Shown: piece by piece, positions 17,307 to 23,207 of the stretch
Numbering within the stretch: the stretch's first letter is position 1
Layout: every line of letters begins with the position of its first letter
DNA from: Oscillospiraceae bacterium
GTDB lineage: Bacteria > Bacillota > Clostridia > Oscillospirales > Oscillospiraceae
Reading direction: 5' to 3'
Assembly: GCA_022800665.1 (NCBI GenBank)
Contig: JAAWQS010000018.1
Coordinates: 1-42,709, forward strand
DNA: 42,709 nt
Position numbers and translations under genes: made by a program
Notes under the pieces: generated by a model
Told to the model about the DNA's origin: nothing
What the model saw: only the letters and a program-made list of their open reading frames with translations
The model's database searches: none

Positions 17307-18304
17307 TTTTTCGGCTTCACCTTTCCCAGCGGGTTGGCCCTCGCGGCAACCCGCAGGGCCTCGTTATCAATGTGGGTGTAAATTTCCGTGGTATTCAAAT
17401 GTTCGTGCCCCAGGACCTCCTGAACAGCCTTGACGTCAACGCCGTTTTGCAGCATGAGCGTAGCGGCGGTATGGCGGAGCTTGTGGGAGGAATACTGTGC
17501 GCTGTCCAGACCGGCCTGGCTGAGGCGTTTTTTGACCAGGGCATGGACATTGGAGCGGCTGATCCGCTGGTCCCGCGCGGACAGGAACAGGGCGTTCTGG
17601 TCCTTGCCGCCGATGGGACGGCGCACGGCAAGGTACTGCTCCAGGGCGTCTTTACAGGCGTCGTTGAGGTAGACAATGCGCACTTTATTGCCCTTACCCA
17701 AAACCCGCAGGGCGTCGTCCTGGATGTCGTTGAGATTCAAGCCGATCAGCTCGGAAATCCGCAGGCCGCAGTTGAGGAAGAGGGTCAGAATGCAGTAATC
17801 GCGCTCGCTGTTTGCGCCGTCCACACTGTTGAGAAGCTCCAGGCTTTCGTCCAGTGTGAGGTATTTGGGCAAGGTTTTCTTTAATTTGGGCGAATCCATG
17901 TCTTTTATGGGGTTATCGTCCAGAATATGTACTTTTTTTGTGAGATAATTGAAAAAAGAGCGCAGGGTTGCAATTTTCCTGGCGCGCGTTGTGGCGGACA
18001 GACCGTATTCCGTACGGCGGCTGTTGGGCTGCTGCGCACGGTCCCGGCTGAGAAAGGTCAGGTAGCCGTAGATGTCGGTCAGCGTGATGGTGCGGATGAA
18101 TGCGGCGTCCACGTCCATGATGGAGATTTCATCCCAGGGCGTATCCCGCAGGGATTGGTCCCGTGACTGTTTCATGTAGCGGAAAAAATTCCGCAGGTCC
18201 AGAAAGTATTCGTCAACGGTTTTCTGCGAGTGGGCCTTGATGTTTTCGTGGTAAGATAAAAAGTCGCAGAGAATCTGCGGCGCGTGATCTCGATAGTTTG
18301 TCAT
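17303..18304 (-). CDS. Tyrosine recombinase, XerC/XerD type
   Basis: 333 residues with the N-terminal SAM-like core-binding domain (~8-125) and the C-terminal catalytic domain. All catalytic residues are present: Arg182 (GLRISEL), Lys204 (GKGNK), His274 and Arg277 (HKLRH), His300 (LGHEHL) and Tyr309 (TTEIYTHID). It is slightly longer than E. coli XerC/D (~300). Role: chromosome dimer resolution at dif, or a related site; no dif-like site was identified. ATG 18304 has no Shine-Dalgarno, but a short frame ends on it (ATGA), suggesting translational coupling. No mobile-element genes lie nearby, so it looks chromosomal. Confidence 0.9.
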   Translation of the reverse strand: MTNYRDHAPQILCDFLSYHENIKAHSQKTVDEYFLDLRNFFRYMKQSRDQSLRDTPWDEISIMDVDAAFIRTITLTDIYGYLTFLSRDRAQQPNSRRTEYGLSATTRARKIATLRSFFNYLTKKVHILDDNPIKDMDSPKLKKTLPKYLTLDESLELLNSVDGANSERDYCILTLFLNCGLRISELIGLNLNDIQDDALRVLGKGNKVRIVYLNDACKDALEQYLAVRRPIGGKDQNALFLSARDQRISRSNVHALVKKRLSQAGLDSAQYSSHKLRHTAATLMLQNGVDVKAVQEVLGHEHLNTTEIYTHIDNEALRVAARANPLGKVKPKK

Positions 18305-18417
18305 AAGCAGCTGGGGATCTGCGGAGCCTGAAACGCCGCAAAAAAGGCATTTTGCTGTATTTGGGCGGTTTGGCCTCCACTCGATTGAGCAAAATTTTTA
18401 TTTTGTTCAATCCGCAT
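18301..18417 (-). CDS. Candidate 38-residue leader ORF coupled to the recombinase gene
   Basis: Starts ATG 18417 (MRIEQNKNFAQSSGGQTAQI...), ends with TGA overlapping the recombinase ATG. It lies between a good promoter (start near 18475) and a gene that lacks a ribosome binding site. Upstream are GGGGAGG (13-base spacing, long) and a closer GGGGA. The product is Gln/Ala-rich and unrecognised; its role may be only to deliver ribosomes to the next start. Confidence 0.4.
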   Translation of the reverse strand: MRIEQNKNFAQSSGGQTAQIQQNAFFAAFQAPQIPSCL

Positions 18418-18481
18418 ATATCCCCATTTACCTCCCCTCGTGCGCTCTGTTTTTTCAGTGGCGCGATATACGACGTCTTTT

Positions 18482-18510
18482 ATTTTACACGGATATGCCG
18501 TCTTTGTCCA
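18482..18510 (-). promoter_or_regulatory. Promoter of the recombinase-GNAT operon
   Basis: Minus strand TGGACA (18505-18510), 17 bases, TAAAAT (18482-18487), each five of six to consensus. Start near 18475. Confidence 0.6.
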
Positions 18511-18566
18511 CAAAAATTTTTATGTCGAATCGGAAGGCTTCGTCCCATGATTCCGGACGGGCCGTC

Positions 18567-18616
18567 AATAAAACCGCGCTTCCTGCCTGCGCTTTGCAGG
18601 CCCGGAGGCGCGGTTC
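18567..18616 (-). terminator. Terminator of the metal ATPase gene
   Basis: On the minus strand AACCGCGC (complement of 18608-18615) pairs with GCGCGGTT (complement of 18572-18579), with an inner GCCTGC/GCAGGC stem, then TTTTATTG. It begins six bases after the stop codon. Confidence 0.7.
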
Positions 18617-18620
18617 GGTT

Positions 18621-20696
18621 TCAGATGCTGCGCAAGGTTCCGCGATTGATTCGCAGCGTATTGAGAATACAGATCATGCAGACGCCCACATCCGCAAACA
18701 CTGCCGCCCAAAGCTCTACCAATCCCATGACAGCCAGAAGCATCACCAGGATTTTGACGGCAATGGAGAAAACAATATTTTCCGAAGCAATCCTGGATGT
18801 GCGCCGGGCGATTTGGATGCCGGCGGCCACCATCTTCGGCTCATCCCCCATAATCACAACGTCAGCAGTTTCAATCGCGGCATCCGCGCCCAGTCCGCCC
18901 ATAGCAATACCGATATCGGCGGCGGCTAAGACCGGCGTGTCGTTGATGCCGTCCCCGGCATAGAGAATCTTCCCTTTTTCACTGAGCTGTCCGCGCAGGC
19001 GTTCCAGCTCGTTGAGCTTATCCTCCGGCAGCAGCTGGCCGACGGCGGCGTCTAAGCCCAGCTCCCTGCCAATCTCTTCCGCCGCCTGCCGGCTGTCGCC
19101 GGAGAGCATGACGGTCTGCCGGACGCCCAACGCCTTCAGGGCGGAAATCGCTTTCGCCGCATCCGGCTTTGGCGCGTCGCGCAAAAGTACGGCCCCCTGA
19201 TATGCTCCGTTCAACGCTACATGAACCGCTGTTGCGCTCCCTGTACCAGCTTCCGGAACATCAATACCGTTTTCTGCTAAATATTGCCGTTTTCCGGCTA
19301 TAATGTGTCCGCAGGCGGCGGTAACGGCAACGCCGTGGCCAGCGCTTTCCTGCGCGTCGCTTACCGTCTCCGTATCCACGGTACCGGCAGCCGCCAGAAT
19401 GGACTGCGCAATGGGATGCGTGGACCGGCTCTCGGCCAACGCCGCCAGCGACAGCAGCTGTTCCTTTGATACGCCGTCAACTGGAAGGCGCTCCGACACC
19501 GTAAAACGCCCCTCTGTGAGCGTACCCGTCTTGTCAAAAGCCACGATCTCAGCGTTGGACAATGTCTCCAAGTAGTTGCCGCCCTTCACCAGAATGCCCT
19601 CTCTGGAGGCGCGGCCTATCCCGGCAAAAAAGCTCAGCGGCACGGAAATCACCAGCGCACAGGGGCAGGAGATGGCCAGGAAGCAAAGCGCGCTGTAGAT
19701 GGATTGGCTCCAGGGCATCATCCCCGCCAGCGGCGGAAGGAACGCTACCAGCGCAGCCGCCAGGCAGACCACCGGCGTATAGACCCGTGCGAAGCGGGTA
19801 ATGAACTTCTCGCTGGCGGACTTCTTTTCCGATGCGTTCTCCACCATCTCCAGGATTTTGCTGGCAGTGGACTCGCCGAAGGATTTTTCCACCCGCAGCT
19901 CCAGCGCGCCGCTGAGATTGATGCAGCCTGCCATGACCTGCTGGCCGGGAACGATCTCCCTGGGCATGGACTCGCCGGTCAGAGCGGCGGTGTCCAGCTG
20001 GGAGCTGCCGGAGAGTACGACGCCGTCCAGCGGCGCTTTTTCCCCTGCCCGCACCAAAATTGTCTGTCCGACCTCCACTTCCTCCGCCTGCACTTCCCTG
20101 ACCTTGCCGTTTTCCAGGAGATTGGCGTGGTCCGGGCGTACATCCAGCAGCGCGGAGATGGATTTCCGGGAGGAGGAAACCGCCTTTGTCTGGAGGTATT
20201 CTCCCAAACGGTAGAGCAGGAACACCAGCGCCCCCTCCGGGATTTCACCGATGCAGGCTGCGCCGGTACCGGCTACGGTCATCAGAAAGCTCTCCCCGAA
20301 GATATCGCCACGCAGGATATTTTTGACTGCCTGCACAACGATGTCAAACGCCATCAGGATGAATGCCGCCGTCAGGACAACCGTACCGGCCAGCGGGCTT
20401 GGCAGCAGCGCCCGCAGCCCCAGTCCCAGGCACAGCAGCGCCGCGCCGGCAGCAAGAATCAGAAGCTCCTTCCGCGCCTCGGCGGGGGCCTGCTCGTGGT
20501 TGTGGTCATGGCCGCAGCCGCAGCAGCCCTCCTCGTGGTGATGTTCATGGCCGCAGCTGTCCCCGTGATGGTGGTGTTCGTGGTGTTCATGCGCATGGTG
20601 ATGCTCATGATGCTCGTGATGTTCATGATGATGGCAGCGCTCGTCGTGCTCATGGATATGACCGCTGTCCATCGCCGTCTTTTTTGCCTCTTCCAT
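18621..20696 (-). CDS. Zn2+/Cd2+-exporting P1B-type ATPase with His-rich N terminus
   Basis: 691 residues; pumps soft divalent metal ions out of the cell using ATP. The core has TGES (actuator), the transmembrane metal site SCPCAL (CPC at 344-346), phosphorylated Asp388 in DKTGTLT, the STHPIAQ motif of heavy-metal pumps and GDGINDTPVL. Instead of the usual CxxC metal-binding domain, the N terminus (residues ~13-70) is a run of His, Glu and Cys (HEHHEHHEHHH-type, with CCGCG) that likely collects Zn or Cd. Start ATG 20696 has GGAGGG eight bases upstream; the region overlaps only by spacing with the sensor gene, whose stop is three bases away. CPC plus a CadC-like sensor favours Zn/Cd/Pb over Cu. 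Confidence 0.95.
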   Translation of the reverse strand: MEEAKKTAMDSGHIHEHDERCHHHEHHEHHEHHHAHEHHEHHHHGDSCGHEHHHEEGCCGCGHDHNHEQAPAEARKELLILAAGAALLCLGLGLRALLPSPLAGTVVLTAAFILMAFDIVVQAVKNILRGDIFGESFLMTVAGTGAACIGEIPEGALVFLLYRLGEYLQTKAVSSSRKSISALLDVRPDHANLLENGKVREVQAEEVEVGQTILVRAGEKAPLDGVVLSGSSQLDTAALTGESMPREIVPGQQVMAGCINLSGALELRVEKSFGESTASKILEMVENASEKKSASEKFITRFARVYTPVVCLAAALVAFLPPLAGMMPWSQSIYSALCFLAISCPCALVISVPLSFFAGIGRASREGILVKGGNYLETLSNAEIVAFDKTGTLTEGRFTVSERLPVDGVSKEQLLSLAALAESRSTHPIAQSILAAAGTVDTETVSDAQESAGHGVAVTAACGHIIAGKRQYLAENGIDVPEAGTGSATAVHVALNGAYQGAVLLRDAPKPDAAKAISALKALGVRQTVMLSGDSRQAAEEIGRELGLDAAVGQLLPEDKLNELERLRGQLSEKGKILYAGDGINDTPVLAAADIGIAMGGLGADAAIETADVVIMGDEPKMVAAGIQIARRTSRIASENIVFSIAVKILVMLLAVMGLVELWAAVFADVGVCMICILNTLRINRGTLRSI

Positions 20697-20699
20697 GGC

Positions 20700-21071
20700 T
20701 TATCCCTCCATTTCTTCCATGACGTGCTCAAACGCCGTAGCGAAAATATGATTGATATGGGTGTCATCCAGGGAATAATAGACCACTCTCCCCTGTTTGC
20801 GGCTCTTGACGATCCGCGATACCTTCAGCAGCCGCAGCTGGTGGCTGATCGCGCTCTGGCTCATACTCAGCAGCGCAGCCAGATCGCACACGCACATCTC
20901 CTCGATATTCAGCGCGCAGATAATACGGGCCCGCGTGGTGTCCCCAAACACCTTAAATAACTCGGAAACCTCATACACAGGCTCCTCGTCAGGCATTTTG
21001 GCTTTCACACGCGCAAGGACATCCTCATGGATCACGCTGATCTCGCACAGCTCCACAGGCTCTTTACTCAT
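20700..21071 (-). CDS. ArsR/SmtB-family metal sensor (CadC/ZiaR-like)
   Basis: 123-residue winged-helix repressor that controls the adjacent efflux ATPase. It shows the alpha-3N metal motif CVCDL (as ELCVCDL in CadC), an N-terminal Cys in ELCEI that aligns with CadC Cys7, and a C-terminal alpha-5 site (DTHINHIF...EHVMEE: D, H, H, E). So both known metal sites seem possible, as in CadC and ZiaR; the second N-terminal Cys of CadC is missing. The recognition helix is SQSAISHQLRLLK. ATG 21071 has GAGGAGGGG upstream; the longer frame to 21122 starts inside the operator. Metal binding should release the operator at 21107-21130. Confidence 0.92.
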   Translation of the reverse strand: MSKEPVELCEISVIHEDVLARVKAKMPDEEPVYEVSELFKVFGDTTRARIICALNIEEMCVCDLAALLSMSQSAISHQLRLLKVSRIVKSRKQGRVVYYSLDDTHINHIFATAFEHVMEEMEG

Positions 21072-21106
21072 AGCGCCCCTCCTCTGTTGAACTAATGCTT
21101 GAACAA

Positions 21107-21165
21107 ATGAATATATGAGCAATTATTCATCCTTTGTATTATACACAAATTGCCCTGTTTGTCAA
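21107..21165 (-). promoter_or_regulatory. Metal-operon promoter with ArsR-type operator
   Basis: Minus strand TTGACA (21160-21165), 16 bases, perfect TATAAT (21138-21143). Just downstream, covering the start point, is ATGAATA (21107-21113) and its complement TATTCAT (21124-21130) with a 10-base spacer, next to TTGAACAAATGAAT. This resembles the 12-2-12 SmtB/CadC operators (TGAACAxxxxTTCA core). Confidence 0.75.
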
Positions 21166-21203
21166 TAGGGGGTCTGAAAAACATTTTATTCCCACACGAC
21201 AAC

Positions 21204-21235
21204 TTGACACCAAAGGGAGAGGCTGGTAATATAAT
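21204..21235 (+). promoter_or_regulatory. cysS promoter
   Basis: TTGACA (21204-21209) with TAATAT at 17-base spacing (21227-21232); an overlapping perfect TATAAT (21230-21235) would be at 20. It is divergent from the metal-operon promoter 40 bases away. The ~75-base leader has no T-box. Confidence 0.65.
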
Positions 21236-21313
21236 GAGGATAATTTTGAGGCCCTGCAAAGAGCCGTGAAAACGGAACGCAAAAATGCCATCCATCCAAA
21301 GGAGGAACGGAAC

Positions 21314-22759
21314 ATGTATCTCTATAACTCCGCATCCCATAAAAAAGAGGAATTCATCCCCAATCACCCGGAGCTTGTCAAAATGTATACCTGCGGACCT
21401 ACAGTCTACCACTTCGCCCACATCGGCAATCTCCGCAGCTATATCATGGAGGATGTCCTGGAAAAATTCCTGCGCTACGAGGGCCGCAATGTCAAGCGCG
21501 TTATGAATATCACCGACGTGGGCCATCTGTCCTCCGACGCCGATACCGGCGAGGACAAAATGCTCCAGGGCGCGAAGCGGGAACAAAAATCGGTCATGGA
21601 CATCGCCGCCTTCTATACCGGCGCCTTTTTCGACGACTGCCGGAAGCTCAATATCAAGCGTCCCGACGTAGTGGAACCGGCTACCAACTGCATCGGGGAG
21701 TATATCCATATTATTTCCGGCCTGATTGAAAAAGGATATGCCTACCTCTCCGGCGGCAACGTGTACTTTGATACCAGCAAGCTGGACCGGTACTACATTT
21801 TCAACGACCACGATGCGGAGGACCTGGCGGTGGGCGTCCGGGAGGGCGTGGAGGAGGACGCCAATAAGCGGAACAAAAACGACTTCGTCCTCTGGTTCAC
21901 CCAGTCCAAATTTGAGGATCAGGCTCTGAAATGGGACTCCCCCTGGGGCGTCGGCTACCCCGGCTGGCATATTGAGTGCTCCGGCATCTCCATGAAACAC
22001 CTGGGGGAAGATTTGGACATCCACTGCGGCGGCATTGACAACGCCTTCCCCCACCACACCAACGAGATTGCCCAGAGCGAGGCGTTTCTGGGACATAAGT
22101 GGTGCAATTACTGGATGCATGTGCTGCATTTGAACACAAACAGCGGCAAGATGAGCAAGAGCAAAGGGGAATTTCTGACCGTATCTCTTCTGGAGGAAAA
22201 AGGTTACGATCCCCTGGCCTACCGCCTCTTCTGCCTCCAGAGCCACTACCGCAAGGCGTTGGTATTTACGTGGGAGAATCTGGACAACGCCCAGGGCGCG
22301 TATAGCAAGCTGATTGCCCGCATCGCGTCGCTGAAGCCGGGCGATGGCGCGGTGGACGAGGCGGCCTTCCAGGTCCAGAAGGAAAAATTCTGCAAGGCGA
22401 TGGGCAATGACCTGAACACCTCCCTGGGCGTGACCGCCCTCTACGATGTGCTGAAGATGCCGTCCAACGACGAGACAAAGCTGGCTCTTTTAGACAGCTT
22501 TGACCAGGTGCTGAGTCTGGGGCTGCTGGAGAAAGCCGCCGCCAGGCGCGAGGCGGACGCCAATGTCAAGACGGCGGCTTCCGGCGGCATTGTCATCACC
22601 GGCGAGGGCGACCCGGAGATTGACGCGCTGGTCCTACAGCGCGCGGAGGCGAAAAAGGCAAAGAATTTTGCAGAAGCAGACCGAATTCGCGACGAACTGA
22701 AGGCACGGGGCATAACAGTGGCCGACACCAGAGAAGGCGCGTCCTGGAAGCGGGATTGA
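21314..22759 (+). CDS. cysS: Cysteinyl-tRNA synthetase
   Basis: Charges tRNA-Cys; 481 residues, normal length. Class I motifs: HIGN (36-39) and KMSKS (279-283). Zinc ligands are Cys27 in YTCGPTVY, a Cys in GWHIECSGIS and the His/Glu pair in NAFPHHTNEIAQSE. The C-terminal ~90 residues are the DALR-type tRNA-binding helices ending AEADRIRDELKARGITVADT. ATG 21314 has GGAGG eight bases upstream; the in-frame ATG 21266 has none. It stands alone; its stop codon is part of an AT-rich palindrome. Confidence 0.97.
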   Translation: MYLYNSASHKKEEFIPNHPELVKMYTCGPTVYHFAHIGNLRSYIMEDVLEKFLRYEGRNVKRVMNITDVGHLSSDADTGEDKMLQGAKREQKSVMDIAAFYTGAFFDDCRKLNIKRPDVVEPATNCIGEYIHIISGLIEKGYAYLSGGNVYFDTSKLDRYYIFNDHDAEDLAVGVREGVEEDANKRNKNDFVLWFTQSKFEDQALKWDSPWGVGYPGWHIECSGISMKHLGEDLDIHCGGIDNAFPHHTNEIAQSEAFLGHKWCNYWMHVLHLNTNSGKMSKSKGEFLTVSLLEEKGYDPLAYRLFCLQSHYRKALVFTWENLDNAQGAYSKLIARIASLKPGDGAVDEAAFQVQKEKFCKAMGNDLNTSLGVTALYDVLKMPSNDETKLALLDSFDQVLSLGLLEKAAARREADANVKTAASGGIVITGEGDPEIDALVLQRAEAKKAKNFAEADRIRDELKARGITVADTREGASWKRD

Positions 22760-22786
22760 TACTTTTTCTTTCAAGAAAAAGTATCA
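22757..22786. repeat. Perfect AT-rich palindrome at the cysS stop
   Basis: TGATACTTTTTCTT, two bases TC, then the exact complement AAGAAAAAGTATCA. The first TGA is the cysS stop. It lacks the T run of a standard terminator on the + strand. The following ~90 bases hold no gene. It may be a dispersed palindromic element. Confidence 0.65.
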
Positions 22787-22876
22787 AAAAGAACTTTAAT
22801 GCCCTCTCAAATCCGCTGCTGATCCTGGATCCTTGCCCGGTAACGATATGACCCTTTTATCAGGGAATAGCAGGAG

Positions 22877-22917
22877 AAAAAAACGGGGGCGGGACCGCTG
22901 CACGGCCTCGTCCCCCG
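22877..22917 (-). terminator. Terminator of the 54-residue gene
   Basis: On the minus strand a GC-rich stem (GCGGGGGACGAGGCC with GGTCCCGCCCCCG, imperfect in the upper half) is followed by seven Ts (complement of 22877-22883). Confidence 0.65.
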
Positions 22918-22923
22918 CTGTGT

Positions 22924-23088
22924 TCAGGCAAGCAGCGTCCACTCGAAGTTTTCGAACAGCAGCCTGCTTCCCACGTCCGTCCCCTCCGGCAGCAGAAATA
23001 TTGCCACCTGGTTGTCCACGCCGCTGTCGCTGAGGAGGTAGGCATAATCGCCGTTGATGGTCTGAACGGTGTAGTAGACAGGTTCCAT
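22924..23088 (-). CDS. Small conserved-looking protein, 54 residues
   Basis: Starts MEPVYYTVQTINGDYAYLLS and ends FENFEWTLLA. AGGAG lies eight bases before ATG 23088, with a strong promoter upstream and a terminator downstream, so it is an independent gene although very short. The layout, a GDYA-x-LLS strand, a middle segment VAIFLLPEGTDVGSRLLF and a final strand, resembles the small beta-strand domain of DUF3006 (which has GDxAVL and LPEGxxxGD), but this is a loose likeness. No signal peptide or membrane helix. It is divergent from lacZ. Function unknown. Confidence 0.75.
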   Translation of the reverse strand: MEPVYYTVQTINGDYAYLLSDSGVDNQVAIFLLPEGTDVGSRLLFENFEWTLLA

Positions 23089-23118
23089 AGTTGTTCTCCT
23101 TTGGTTCGGGATGCTTCG

Positions 23119-23147
23119 AGTATAGCATACTTTCCCTTTGCTGGCAA
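23119..23147 (-). promoter_or_regulatory. Promoter of the 54-residue gene
   Basis: Minus strand TTGCCA (23142-23147), 17 bases, TATACT (23119-23124); each five of six to consensus. Start near 23112. No equally good promoter for lacZ was found in the gap. Confidence 0.7.
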
Positions 23148-23207
23148 TTTTTCTTTTCCCGCTGGCTGCGGTACGTCAACAGAAAATATAAAAAGGAGAT
23201 TTTTGTC

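Noticed and set aside
17303..18304. Integrase of a mobile element
   Set aside because: No att-like repeats, relaxase, phage or cargo genes flank it; a housekeeping Xer-type role fits better.
21236..21313. T-box before cysS
   Set aside because: The leader is only ~75 bases, with no TGGNACCGCG core or terminator.
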